Assembly (NCBI RefSeq): GCF_947495145.1
Contig: NZ_CANLXP010000013.1
Span: 1 to 64,000 of the forward strand
Reading direction: 5' to 3'
Length of the DNA stretch: 64,000 nt
Origin: an uncultured Arthrobacter sp.
GTDB lineage: Bacteria; Actinomycetota; Actinomycetes; Actinomycetales; Micrococcaceae
Shown here: positions 53,912 through 63,120 of the stretch, one piece after another
Numbering within the stretch: position 1 is the stretch's first letter
Layout: every line of letters begins with the position of its first letter
The notes under the pieces: model-generated
Database searches by the model: none
Seen by the model: only the letters and a program-made list of their open reading frames with translations
Told to the model about the DNA's origin: nothing
Made by a program: the position numbers and the translations under genes

Positions 53912-54789
53912 TACGCCTGCGGGAGCTGCTTGGCTTCGGCGATGCGGGCGAACGCGTGGATGTCGAGCACCTCGCCGCGGGCGGACGGGTCAACACCGGC
54001 CCGGGCCAATGCCTCGCCCGCGAGGGCACCGCTGCCGGCCCACCCTGCGAGCGCCGCGCGGAGTGTTTTGCGTCGTTGGGAGAAGGCCGCATCGATGACG
54101 GCGAACACTTCCTCGCGTGAAGCAGGGGTTTTGGGCTGCTCATGTCGCTCGAAGGCGACCAGGCCGGACGCGATCTTCGGCGCCGGCCAGAACACGTTCA
54201 TGCCGATCACGCCGGCCTTACGCATCTTCCCGTACCACTGGGCCTTGACCGACGGCACGCCGTACACCTTGGATCCGGGAGGCGCGGCCAGGCGATCGGC
54301 AACCTCGTCCTGCACCATCACCAGTCCGTGCCGCAGCGACGGGAAGTGCGCGAGCAAGTGCAGCACCACGGGAACGGCCACGTTGTACGGGAGGTTGGCC
54401 ACCAGCGCGGTGGGTTCGGCCGGGAGTTCGGTGACGCGCATCGCGTCGCCCTGCAGCACGTCGCAGAAGGCAGCCCGCTCGGGGCGCCACTGCGCGATGG
54501 TCTGCGGCAGGCGTGCGGCCAGCACCGGGTCGATTTCGACGGCCACCACGCGCTGCGCGGCGTCCAGCAGACCCAAAGTCAGTGAGCCAAGTCCGGGTCC
54601 AACCTCGAGCACGGTCTCGGCCGGGTCGACCGCTGCGGCAGCGACGATCCGGCGAATGGTGTTGCCGTCGATGACGAAGTTCTGGCCCAGCGTCTTGGTG
54701 GGACGGATGCCCAGTTCCTCGGCCAGCCGACGGATCTCGCTCGCGCCGAGCAGTGCCGTTGCCGCGGATGGGCTCGCCTTGTCTTTCAC
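53911..54789 (-). CDS. rsmA: 16S rRNA dimethyladenosine transferase
   Basis: 292 residues. It dimethylates two adjacent adenosines near the 3' end of 16S rRNA. Recognised from [20 protein letters not shown] near residue 30, the SAM motif [16 protein letters not shown] near 60 and the catalytic NLPYNV near 130. Normal length. It follows rpfB on the same strand, as in other actinobacteria, but the usual next gene ispE is displaced to 31.6 kb. Confidence 0.95.
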   Translation of the reverse strand: MKDKASPSAATALLGASEIRRLAEELGIRPTKTLGQNFVIDGNTIRRIVAAAAVDPAETVLEVGPGLGSLTLGLLDAAQRVVAVEIDPVLAARLPQTIAQWRPERAAFCDVLQGDAMRVTELPAEPTALVANLPYNVAVPVVLHLLAHFPSLRHGLVMVQDEVADRLAAPPGSKVYGVPSVKAQWYGKMRKAGVIGMNVFWPAPKIASGLVAFERHEQPKTPASREEVFAVIDAAFSQRRKTLRAALAGWAGSGALAGEALARAGVDPSARGEVLDIHAFARIAEAKQLPQA

Positions 54790-54989
54790 CTAGCCATCGT
54801 AGCGGGACCCGGCTGACCAGCCCTGCAGGCGGGTCCTGCTGGGACCCGTTCCAGTCTGCTCAGTTTTCGGTGGTGACCACCGTCGTCGTCGGCGTACTGA
54901 CGCGGCGGGGCCGGAACCGGAGTGGTGAAAGGTGAGCAAATCGGGACAGGGTCGGGACGAAGTCAGAACAAGCCCGCCGGAAACAGCAA

Positions 54990-55015
54990 CGCCCCCGCCG
55001 ACACCGGCAGGGGCG
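54990..55015 (-). terminator. Hairpin after rpfB
   Basis: An 11-base arm at 54990-55000 pairs, with one mismatch, with 55005-55015. It lies 20 bp beyond the rpfB stop. The rest of the 54790-55035 gap shows no gene. Confidence 0.6.
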
Positions 55016-55035
55016 CTGAACAAGCTGCGAAAGGG

Positions 55036-56382
55036 TTACCGCAGGCCAAGCTTCGAGGAGCAGGACGGCCAGTGTCCCCAGCCGCCGTTCTGCTTGAGCA
55101 CCTCGGCGGTTGCGATCTGCTCGGCGCGCGACGCCTGGTGCGGCAGCGGGGCGTACTTGCCGCCGCCGGCACCGAGCCAGCTCGACGCGCTGAACTGCAG
55201 GCCGCCGTAGTAGCCGTTGCCGGTGTTGATGGACCAGTTGCCGCCGGACTCGCACTCGGCGAGGGCATCCCACGCGCCGCCGCCTGCAACCACTGCAGCG
55301 GGGGCGTGCGCGGGCGTTTCGATTTCCACCGGGGGCGCGGCCTCGGCTGCGGCTTCAACCTCGGGAGCCTTTTCCTCTTCCGGCTCGGGCTCCGGCTCTT
55401 CCTCGCGGGTTCCGACGGCCACGATCTCCTCGACCGGCTCGCGGGTGACCTTGTCGCTGACCTTTTCCCGGCTGGTTTCCTTGCCGTCGATGACGGTGAC
55501 GGTGAAGACGCGGGTCCGTTCGCCTGCGACGCCGACCTGGACCACTCCGCGTTCGCCGATCAAGAGCTCCGCGAATTCCTGCTCGGTGGAGGGAAAATCG
55601 ATCGACTCGGTCTCGGTGACCTTCTTGCCGGTCTCTACCCGGGTGACCTTGAGGCCCATACCGGTGACCAGCGAGCTGTGGACCGGCACTGACACGCGGT
55701 CTTCGTCGCCGAGGGTGACCTTCGCTTCAGTGAGCAGGTCCGCCACGGTGTTTCCGGTGGTCTCGATGCGCCGGTCCTTGCCGTCCACCGCCAGGGTGAC
55801 CGTCTTCGGCGTCGAAATGCTGAGGGTTGAGCTGAGGGTGACAAGCGGGGTTTCAGCCGGCGCGGAAATGTCGGAATCGCGGGCCACACCGAGGTCGGTC
55901 ACGAGTTCACCCACGGTCTCGCCGGTGGTGTGGACTACGGTCTCGGCTCCATTGAGCTCCACCTCGATGGCGGCTGCCTTGTTGACCTGGATGGCGGCGC
56001 CGTCGTCAACGGCCGCGGCAAGGGCCGGGTACACGTCGTCGTTCGCTGTGACCGTCACGTTTGCGGTCCGCAGGACCTCGGCCACGGTGCCGCCGAATGT
56101 CTGCACGGTGTTCGACTGCCCGTCGACAACCACCTGCACGCTCTTGCCGTTCCCAACGAAGGCCAGAAGCCCAGCCACCAGGCTCAGCATGACCACGCCC
56201 TGCCCGGTCAGAACCGCCCAGGCCTTGGCATCACGCTTTGCCGCTCTCTTCGCCACTCTTCGTGCCACAACGTCCCACATTCCGCGTCGTATCCGGGCAC
56301 GGGGAAAGAGCGCTTGGATCCGCGCGCCACGAAGTGGGCGCAGCACAAAGTGCGCAGGCAAATGAACGACGGCGGCAGGCAC
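55036..56382 (-). CDS. rpfB: Resuscitation-promoting factor RpfB
   Basis: 448 residues from a GTG at 56382; no start has a convincing ribosome binding site and an ATG at 56280 is possible. One N-terminal helix (WAVLTGQGVVMLSLVAGLLAF, around residues 55-75) anchors or exports it. Three DUF348 domains span about 80-250, a G5 domain about 255-335 (TETESIDFPSTEQEF), then a Glu/Pro linker. The C-terminal lysozyme-like Rpf domain (372-448) has the catalytic Glu in ALAECESGGNWSINTGNG. It cleaves peptidoglycan and stimulates regrowth. Confidence 0.94.
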   Translation of the reverse strand: MPAAVVHLPAHFVLRPLRGARIQALFPRARIRRGMWDVVARRVAKRAAKRDAKAWAVLTGQGVVMLSLVAGLLAFVGNGKSVQVVVDGQSNTVQTFGGTVAEVLRTANVTVTANDDVYPALAAAVDDGAAIQVNKAAAIEVELNGAETVVHTTGETVGELVTDLGVARDSDISAPAETPLVTLSSTLSISTPKTVTLAVDGKDRRIETTGNTVADLLTEAKVTLGDEDRVSVPVHSSLVTGMGLKVTRVETGKKVTETESIDFPSTEQEFAELLIGERGVVQVGVAGERTRVFTVTVIDGKETSREKVSDKVTREPVEEIVAVGTREEEPEPEPEEEKAPEVEAAAEAAPPVEIETPAHAPAAVVAGGGAWDALAECESGGNWSINTGNGYYGGLQFSASSWLGAGGGKYAPLPHQASRAEQIATAEVLKQNGGWGHWPSCSSKLGLR

Positions 56383-56602
56383 CTGAGCGCACCACTTGAG
56401 TTGAGCTGTGCACGCCTGACATGCCTCATTCAGGCGCGGCTCAACGCCAGCGGTAACGCAGTAGGAACCCGTCCGCAGCGGACGGCATCAGTCCGAAAGC
56501 CTTCCCCGACCCCGGCTAATAAGTGTTCACCGTAATCTAACTGTGATACGAGGGCAAGCTCGGGCTGCTGAATACGACTGTTGCTCGCTGCAGCCGCGTG
56601 GC

Positions 56603-58210
56603 TCAGGCCGCGCCGATGAGTTCCAGCGAGAGGTCCGGAAAGGCGTCGGCGAAGTGCCCAAGCTTCCACCGGTCACCGAAGATGGCGATACATTCACCGT
56701 CGGACCGCCGCAGTATCTCCCCGCCCCGGAATGAATCAGGAAGGGAGCTTGGCGGACTGGGGATGCGGCGGGCAAGGGTGTAGGACAGATGCTCCATTGA
56801 CACCGGTGCATTGAACTCGGTGCGCATTCGCTGCTCTGCCACCTCGAACTGAAGCTGACCGACGGCGGCGAGCACGGGCGCCTGGTCACCACGCAGTTCG
56901 GAGCGCAGCACCTGGATGACACCCTCGTGATCGAGCTGCTCAATACCCCGCCGGAACTGTTTGTATCGGCCGGGATCCTTCGCCCGCACCGTAACGAACA
57001 GCTCGGGCGAGAAGTGCGGGATTTCCGGGAAGGTCACCGGCTCATCCTGGTAAAGGCTGTCCCCTACCCGCAGGCTCGTTGCGTTCACCAGCCCGACGAC
57101 GTCGCCCGGCCAGGCCTGCTCGAGGGCTTCCCGCTCCCGCCCCAGAACCCGATGGGCATACTTGGTCGCGAACGGCCTGCCGGTGCGGGAATTGGTGATG
57201 ACCATCCCCCGTTCGAAGACGCCGGAGCAAATTCGAAGGTAGGCAATGTGGTCGCGGTGTGCGGTGTTCGCGCCGGCCTGGACCTTGAACACAAAGCCGG
57301 AAAAGCCCGCCTCCAGCGGGCGACTGGCGCCATCCGCAGTAGCCCGCGGTGTCGGCGCTGAGCCGACTTCCACCAGCAGGTCCACCAGCTGACGCACGCC
57401 GAAGTTCCGGGCGGCAGCGGCAAACAGGACCGGAGTCTGCTGCGCTGAGGCAAACGCCGCGGCGTCGAACTCTCCGTTGGAGGACGCCACCAGACCCAAC
57501 TCCTCGCTCGCGGTCTCCCACACCAGCGCGGAATGCGGATCAAGCCCGGAGGGATCGATGGTTGTCTCCAGAGCCGGCTGTGCACCGCCGTCGACCGCTT
57601 CCAATGCGATGGAACTGTCGGTGCGCACATCGAGCACTCCTTGAAAATCGCCGGCGATGCCCGCGGGCCAGGTCAACGGAACCGGCACCATGTCGGTGCG
57701 CTCGCCGATCTGGTCGATCAGCCCCAAGGCATCCAGGCCGGGCCGGTCCCACTTGTTGACCACCGTGACGATGGGAAGCCCACGCTGCTTGCACACTTCG
57801 AGCAGCTTCACCGTCTGCGGTTCGAAGCCCTTAGCTGCGTCGATCAGCATCACAGCGCAGTCCACCGCTGCAAGGACCCGATACGTGTCCTCGGAGAAAT
57901 CAGCGTGACCGGGGGTGTCCACCAAATTCAGGACGGTATCGCGGTACTCCAGCTGAAGCGCCGCGGAACTGATCGAGATACCGCGCTCGCGTTCCATGCC
58001 CATCCAGTCCGACACCGTGCCGTGGCGACTGGATTTGCCGTGGGTCACCCCGGCGTCCTGGATTGCGCTCGCGTACAGGGCGAGCGCTTCGGTCAGCGTT
58101 GACTTGCCCGCATCCGGATGCGAGATGACAGCAAACGTGCGCCTTCTGCGGGCCTGCTCAGCAATGGTGGCTGGGCGTACCGCCTCGGCGGTGTTTGTTG
58201 CGCTCGTCAT
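56603..58210 (-). CDS. prfC: Peptide chain release factor 3
   Basis: 535 residues. A translational GTPase that recycles RF1/RF2. G1 ISHPDAGKST at 29-38, G3 DTPGHADFSEDTYR near 100, G4 NKWDRP near 150. Domains II and III follow with GFVFKVQAGANTAHRDH near 305 and the VGQLQFEVAEQRM segment near 455. Full length. It stands between rpfB and a divergent SulP gene and is a patchily distributed addition to the tatD-rpfB neighbourhood. Confidence 0.95.
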   Translation of the reverse strand: MTSATNTAEAVRPATIAEQARRRRTFAVISHPDAGKSTLTEALALYASAIQDAGVTHGKSSRHGTVSDWMGMERERGISISSAALQLEYRDTVLNLVDTPGHADFSEDTYRVLAAVDCAVMLIDAAKGFEPQTVKLLEVCKQRGLPIVTVVNKWDRPGLDALGLIDQIGERTDMVPVPLTWPAGIAGDFQGVLDVRTDSSIALEAVDGGAQPALETTIDPSGLDPHSALVWETASEELGLVASSNGEFDAAAFASAQQTPVLFAAAARNFGVRQLVDLLVEVGSAPTPRATADGASRPLEAGFSGFVFKVQAGANTAHRDHIAYLRICSGVFERGMVITNSRTGRPFATKYAHRVLGREREALEQAWPGDVVGLVNATSLRVGDSLYQDEPVTFPEIPHFSPELFVTVRAKDPGRYKQFRRGIEQLDHEGVIQVLRSELRGDQAPVLAAVGQLQFEVAEQRMRTEFNAPVSMEHLSYTLARRIPSPPSSLPDSFRGGEILRRSDGECIAIFGDRWKLGHFADAFPDLSLELIGAA

Positions 58211-58387
58211 GGATTCCCCTCAGTACTTCTTGAATTTCCTCGAGCGTTTAGAATTGACGCTGGCGTACCTGCGACGGCGCACCGCCGCCCTTCGCTCATT
58301 GGCGTACAACCTCCCGACCTTACCGGAAACCCCGGAAAGACCGCGCATCGTACCGCTTCGCTCCCCCGCTTTTGAAGGAACACCCGT

Positions 58388-59899
58388 ATGCCTACGTCCA
58401 CCGCAGCTCTCACGCCGATTGAACGCCAGTCGGTCCTTCTAACGCTGAAGAACCCCCGGCTGCTGAAGGTCGAGGTGCTGGGCGGGCTGGTGGTTGCGCT
58501 TGCCCTGATTCCTGAAGCGATTGCGTTCTCCATTATCGCCGGTGTCGACCCCCGTCTGGGCCTGTTTGCGTCCTTCACCATGGCGGTGTCCATCGCGTTC
58601 CTCGGCGGACGGCCGGCGATGATCTCAGCGGCGACCGGCGCCGTCGCCCTGGTGATCGCGCCGCTGGTGGCGAGCCACGGCGTCGACTATTTCATTGCCG
58701 CTGTGATCCTGGGCGGCGTCTTCCAGGTAGCGCTGGGATTGCTTGGCGTGGCGAAGCTCATGCGCTTTATTCCGCGCTCGGTCATGGTCGGGTTCGTCAA
58801 TGCCTTGGCCATTCTCATCTTTATGTCGCAGGTACCGGAGCTGATTGACGTCCCGTGGCTGGTGTACCCCATGGTTGCGGTGGGCCTACTGATCGTGTTC
58901 GGTTTGCCGCGGTTGACCAAGGTTGTTCCGGCGCCGTTGGTGGCGATCGTTGCGCTGACCCTCTTCGCTGTTTTTGCCTCGGTCCGGGTCCCCAACGTCG
59001 GTGACAAGGGTGAATTGCCGGACAGTTTCCCCAGCCTGTTCTTCCCGAACGTTCCACTGAACCTGGAGACGCTCGAGATCATCGCGCCGTTCGCGCTGGC
59101 GCTGGCACTGGTCGGTCTCCTGGAATCCCTGATGACCGCGAAGCTTGTCGACGACATCACCGACACCCGCTCCAACAAAACGCGGGAAAGCTGGGGCCAG
59201 GGCGGAGCGAACATCATCACCGGCTTCTTCGGCGGTATGGGCGGTTGCGCCATGATCGGCCAGACCATGATCAACGTGAAGGCATCCGGTGCCCGCACCC
59301 GTATTTCCACCTTCCTTGCCGGCGTCTTCCTGCTGATCCTGGTGGTGTCACTCGGCGACATCGTTGCAATCATTCCAATGGCAGCGCTTGTCGCAGTGAT
59401 GATCTTCGTGTCCATCGCGACCTTCGACTGGCACAGCATGCAGCCCTCAACGCTGAAGCGGATGCCCAAGAGCGAAACCGCGGTGATGGTGAGCACCGTT
59501 GTCGTTGTGGTGTGGACGCATAACCTGGCAATCGGCGTCGGCGTGGGTGTGCTGGTGGCCATGGTCGCGTTCGCCCGGCGGGTGGCGCATTTCGTCACCG
59601 TGGAACGCACCGTGCTGGAGCTGAACGGCGAAGAGGTGGCCACCTATGTGGTGGACGGTGAGCTGTTCTTCGCGTCGTCCAACGACCTCTACACGCAGTT
59701 CGAGTACGCGATGGATCCGGACCGGGTAATCATCGACATGCACGCTTCGCACCTCTGGGACGCGTCGACTATTGCGGCGCTGGACGCCATCACGGAGAAG
59801 TACCACTCCCACGGTAAGCGCGTCGAGGTCATTGGGCTCAACGACGCCTCAGTCCTCATGCGGGAACGTCTGGCTGGGAAGCTCGGCGCCGGGCACTAG
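58388..59899 (+). CDS. SulP-family anion transporter with STAS domain
   Basis: 503 residues, ATG behind TGAAGGA. About 11-14 membrane helices from residue 35 to 400; the opening LKVEVLGGLVVALALIPEAIAFSIIAGVDPRLGL (positions 26-59; key PEAIAFS and GVDPRLGLF) is the SulP signature. The C-terminal STAS domain, residues about 410-503, ends with a DMHASHLWDASTIAALD stretch. It may carry sulfate, bicarbonate or another anion. Its last 51 bp overlap, tail to tail, with the HTH gene on the other strand. Confidence 0.92.
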   Translation: MPTSTAALTPIERQSVLLTLKNPRLLKVEVLGGLVVALALIPEAIAFSIIAGVDPRLGLFASFTMAVSIAFLGGRPAMISAATGAVALVIAPLVASHGVDYFIAAVILGGVFQVALGLLGVAKLMRFIPRSVMVGFVNALAILIFMSQVPELIDVPWLVYPMVAVGLLIVFGLPRLTKVVPAPLVAIVALTLFAVFASVRVPNVGDKGELPDSFPSLFFPNVPLNLETLEIIAPFALALALVGLLESLMTAKLVDDITDTRSNKTRESWGQGGANIITGFFGGMGGCAMIGQTMINVKASGARTRISTFLAGVFLLILVVSLGDIVAIIPMAALVAVMIFVSIATFDWHSMQPSTLKRMPKSETAVMVSTVVVVVWTHNLAIGVGVGVLVAMVAFARRVAHFVTVERTVLELNGEEVATYVVDGELFFASSNDLYTQFEYAMDPDRVIIDMHASHLWDASTIAALDAITEKYHSHGKRVEVIGLNDASVLMRERLAGKLGAGH

Positions 59900-60622
59900 C
59901 CAGTCAGCCGCATCGCCGTCGGGATGATCACGCGGGGACTTCAAGATCCTCCTGAGAATTTCGCGGGCTGCTTGCTGTTCTCGGGCTCCCGGGCGCTCAG
60001 CGAGATCTGCCGCAATTAGCAGCGGCGGCAGTTGCTCCGGAACGTCGTTTGCAATGTGAAGAATCACGTTTGGTCGCTGGCCGGGACTGGACTTCACAAG
60101 AAACCAGTCCCTGATCAAAGCGTCGTAGTCCCTGCGGTTGACGTACGCCTCGACCTCCAAATTGGAGAGCAACCCTGACGATCTGTGAGAAACTCCGGAT
60201 AACCGAAGACGCTGATCCTCGCGCAGGTCCTTGAGGTCGGCGGGGCTGCTGGACAGCTCTACTTTCTCGGCTCTCTTAGCTAACAGGGAGCAAACGAGAG
60301 GCAACGGATCCGACGCTTCTTGCAGCCGCTCCACTCGTTGCTTGAGCCGGTGTCGTTCTACAGGGGACAGATCACTATCGATCGCAGGCGTCCCGCGGGG
60401 AGCGTCGCTCCAGGCATTCCAAGCGAGCTGCCAGGCGCTGCGCTCCGACAAAGGCCGCCCCGCCGGAACTCCTCGACGGTACTGAGCGGCATCCGCTTCC
60501 TCAATAACCCACCGACCCCCGACTCTCCGGGCAGGGATACGCCCGGATTGCACAAGAAGCCGTGCCCGGCTTTCGTTCACCGAAAGTCGCTTAGCCAATT
60601 CTGGAACACTGAGGACAGCCAT
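59849..60622 (-). CDS. Excisionase-like helix-turn-helix protein (antitoxin-like)
   Basis: 257 residues. The N-terminal MerR/excisionase-type HTH at residues 4-48 reads SVPELAKRLSVNESRARLLV, then GRIPARRVGGRWVIEEAD. Residues about 60-257 form a helical/mixed domain with EAYVNRRDYDALIRDWFLV and PNVILHIANDVPEQL. This build resembles antitoxins that partner AbiEii-like nucleotidyltransferases, but no such toxin gene is present; downstream is the convergent SulP gene. Orphan regulator or remnant of a TA pair. Confidence 0.7.
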   Translation of the reverse strand: MAVLSVPELAKRLSVNESRARLLVQSGRIPARRVGGRWVIEEADAAQYRRGVPAGRPLSERSAWQLAWNAWSDAPRGTPAIDSDLSPVERHRLKQRVERLQEASDPLPLVCSLLAKRAEKVELSSSPADLKDLREDQRLRLSGVSHRSSGLLSNLEVEAYVNRRDYDALIRDWFLVKSSPGQRPNVILHIANDVPEQLPPLLIAADLAERPGAREQQAAREILRRILKSPRDHPDGDAADWLVPGAELPSQTFPHED

Positions 60623-60660
60623 TACGCAATCATATCGGACGCGCTACGAATAAGTAATGG

Positions 60661-60920
60661 AGCGAGTCAATCAGTCCCACTCGCCGTACGCGCGGCGGGT
60701 ATTCGCGTTGATGGTCCGGCAGAGTTCCTCGAGGTCCGTGCCCAGGTGCTCGGCCATGAACCGCACTGTGTACGGCACAGCGTAGCTGGCGTTCGGCTGC
60801 CCCCGGAACGGGTGCGGGGTGAGGAACGGCGCATCGGTTTCGGTGAGAACCAACTGCGGATCGGCAACCTCCAGGGCGTCACGCAAGTCGCGGGCGTTCT
60901 TGAAGGTAACGGTGCCGGAG
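60661..60920. repeat. Tandem duplicate of the 3' end of tatD (260-bp period)
   Basis: 60661-60920 repeats 60921-61180 with about 10 mismatches (about 96 percent identical by my count), most at third codon positions. The outer copy encodes only the C-terminal 80 residues of TatD. Confidence 0.93.
60671..60919 (-). pseudogene. Partial tatD copy (C-terminal 80 codons)
   Basis: An open frame carrying SGTVTFKNARDL, ETDAPFLTPHPF and the final RRAYGEWD exactly as in the intact gene, ending at 60671. It lacks the HxH motif and most metal ligands. It follows the tatD stop and has no credible promoter, so it is a duplication scar. Confidence 0.8.
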
Positions 60921-60930
60921 AGCGAGTCAA

Positions 60931-61866
60931 TCAGTCCCACTCGCCGTACGCGCGGCGGGTATTCGCGTTGATGGTCCGGCAGAGCTCCTCGAGGTCCGTG
61001 CCCAGGTGCTCGGCCATGAACCGCACGGTGTACGGGACCGCGTAGCTCGCGTTCGGCTGCCCTCGGAATGGGTGCGGGGTGAGGAACGGCGCATCGGTTT
61101 CGGTGAGGATCAACTGCGTATCGGCAACCTCCAGGGCGTCACGCAAGTCGCGGGCGTTCTTGAAGGTAACGGTGCCGGAGAAGGACATGAACCAGCCGTT
61201 CTCGTTGCAGACCCGTGCCAGGTCGGCGTCGCCGGAGAAGCAATGAAAGACCACCCGGCTGGGAGGTTCCTCCGAGCGCAGGACCTTCACGACGTCGTCG
61301 TGCGCGTCCCGGTCATGGATCTGCAGGGCAAGGTCGAGCCGGCGGGCGATGTCGAGGTGCCGGCGGAAGGAGTATTCCTGTCTCTCGCGCCCGTCCTCGC
61401 CGGTGCGGAAGTAGTCAAGGCCGGTCTCGCCGATCGCCCGGATGCGGGGGTGCTGCGCAAGCTTCTCGATCTCGGTGAGCGCGTCCTCAAGCGTGGCGGC
61501 CTCAGCGAGCACGGGCGCTTCGTTGGGGTGGATCGCCACGGCGCCCAGCAGGCGGCGGTCGCGGTCAACGGCGTCGACGGTGAACCGGGAGGACTCTACG
61601 TCCGTACCCACCTGCACCGCGAAGCCGACGCCGACCGCCTCGGCCGCATCCATCGCGTCACGGGCGCTGACGGCAACCTGCCCGTCACGGAAATCGAGGT
61701 GCGTGTGGTTGTCCATCACGGGGTACGGAAGCGGCTCGGGAGCCGGTGGGTAGTCGAGTTTCCGGCTGCGGCCGCCCGTCTCGGGAGCGCGTGACCGGCC
61801 GGAAGGTGAGCCCTCCGCCGTCGTCTCTTCGGGGCGGTACTGGACGGGGATCGAACTGGTGCACAT
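60931..61866 (-). CDS. tatD: TatD-family metal-dependent hydrolase
   Basis: 311 residues. A TIM-barrel DNase/hydrolase: metal ligands in DNHTHLDF near residue 52, GETGLDYFR near 148, QIHDRDAHDD near 178, FHCFSGDADL near 203 and ETDAPFLTP near 250. The N-terminal 45 residues are a low-complexity extension seen in other actinobacterial TatD proteins. Normally next to rpfB; here SulP, HTH and prfC intervene. Its 3' end is duplicated in tandem. Stop at 60931. Confidence 0.93.
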   Translation of the reverse strand: MCTSSIPVQYRPEETTAEGSPSGRSRAPETGGRSRKLDYPPAPEPLPYPVMDNHTHLDFRDGQVAVSARDAMDAAEAVGVGFAVQVGTDVESSRFTVDAVDRDRRLLGAVAIHPNEAPVLAEAATLEDALTEIEKLAQHPRIRAIGETGLDYFRTGEDGRERQEYSFRRHLDIARRLDLALQIHDRDAHDDVVKVLRSEEPPSRVVFHCFSGDADLARVCNENGWFMSFSGTVTFKNARDLRDALEVADTQLILTETDAPFLTPHPFRGQPNASYAVPYTVRFMAEHLGTDLEELCRTINANTRRAYGEWD

Positions 61867-62054
61867 GGTTCAACCCTAGACTTTCCTTGCAGCCCTCTTC
61901 CTGCGGGCCCGGGTCTGTGGAACTTTCCGCCCCGAAGTCCAGTTGTCCTAGTAGTCTTGAGCTAGTTAGCAACCGTTGCCCAGCACGTGTTCCATCGACG
62001 TTTTCCACACTGAGGTGGCTCTTCGTTCCCGGCAGCGTCTGACGGAAGGTATCG

Positions 62055-63116
62055 ATGGACGCCCACAACCAGTACGCCACCCCCAACGGCAGCACGGCGC
62101 CCGGCGCATCCGTGGGAACAAGTGCGGAAACCGTTCGCCCACCGATGACCGGTGAGACGTTCCACGACACCAGCGCGCGCATCCTGAAGTCCATCAACAC
62201 GGTGATCGACGGCAAGCCCGACGCCGCCAGGCTGGCTTTGACGGTGCTGCTCGCCGAGGGGCACCTGCTGTTGGAGGACGTGCCGGGGGTTGGCAAGACG
62301 ATGCTGGCGAAGACCCTGGCGCGCACCATCGACTGCAGCGTCAACCGGATTCAGTTCACCCCGGACCTGCTGCCGTCGGACGTCACCGGCGTCTCCATCT
62401 ATAACCAGGATTCCCACCGGTTCGAGTTCCGGCGTGGTCCCGTGTTCGCAAACATCGTGATCGGCGACGAGATCAACCGCGCGTCCGCCAAAACCCAGTC
62501 CTCCCTGCTTGAGTGCATGGAGGAACACCAGGTCACGGTGGACGGCTCCACCCACCGGCTGGCCGAGCCGTTCATGGTCATCGCCACCCAGAACCCGATC
62601 GAGATGGAGGGCACGTACCCGCTGCCCGAAGCCCAGCGCGACCGCTTCATGGCCCGCATCTCCATGGGCTACCCGGACATGAGCTCTGAGATGGAGATGC
62701 TGGAAACCCACCAGTCCGTCTCGCCGCTGCGCTCCATCCAGCCGGTTGCCGGCGTCGAGGACGTCGCGGCGATGATCCGCCAGGTCCGGCAGGTGTACGT
62801 CTCCCCCGCGGTGAAGGAATACACGGTCGGAATCGGGCACGCCACCCGCCAGCACCCGCAGCTCCGGCTCGGTGCCAGCCCGCGCGGCCTGTTGCAGCTG
62901 TTGCGGGCGGCGAAGGCCGGTGCTGCGCTGGAGGGCCGGGACTTCGTGCTGCCCGACGACGTCGCTGCCGTCGCCGAAGCGGTGCTGGCACACCGGCTCA
63001 TCCTGGACCGGAAGGCGCTCAGCTCCGGTGAGACGCCGTCGTCGATCATTGCCGGCGTCCTCGCCCGGGTGCCGGTGGCGCGCGACGCCGCGAGCGCGTC
63101 CTCACGAAACGGCTGA
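62055..63116 (+). CDS. MoxR-family AAA+ ATPase
   Basis: 353 residues. Walker [18 protein letters not shown] at 74-90, Walker [18 protein letters not shown] near 138, sensor [18 protein letters not shown] near 178. MoxR ATPases act as chaperones that insert cofactors or assemble complexes together with DUF58 and VWA proteins. The DUF58 gene begins four bases downstream. The 188-bp gap from tatD is a divergent promoter region with no gene. Confidence 0.93.
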   Translation: MDAHNQYATPNGSTAPGASVGTSAETVRPPMTGETFHDTSARILKSINTVIDGKPDAARLALTVLLAEGHLLLEDVPGVGKTMLAKTLARTIDCSVNRIQFTPDLLPSDVTGVSIYNQDSHRFEFRRGPVFANIVIGDEINRASAKTQSSLLECMEEHQVTVDGSTHRLAEPFMVIATQNPIEMEGTYPLPEAQRDRFMARISMGYPDMSSEMEMLETHQSVSPLRSIQPVAGVEDVAAMIRQVRQVYVSPAVKEYTVGIGHATRQHPQLRLGASPRGLLQLLRAAKAGAALEGRDFVLPDDVAAVAEAVLAHRLILDRKALSSGETPSSIIAGVLARVPVARDAASASSRNG

Positions 63117-63120
63117 CGCC

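Noticed and set aside
55217..56365. 382-residue Ser/Thr-rich plus-strand open frame
   Set aside because: Complement of rpfB; its apparent mucin-like composition comes from reverse-reading acidic codons.
56383..56602. Possible cyclic-di-AMP (ydaO-type) riboswitch before rpfB
   Set aside because: Such riboswitches precede many rpf genes, but I could not find the conserved core elements in this 220-bp gap.
61962..62993. 343-residue minus-strand open frame
   Set aside because: Antisense shadow of the MoxR gene.
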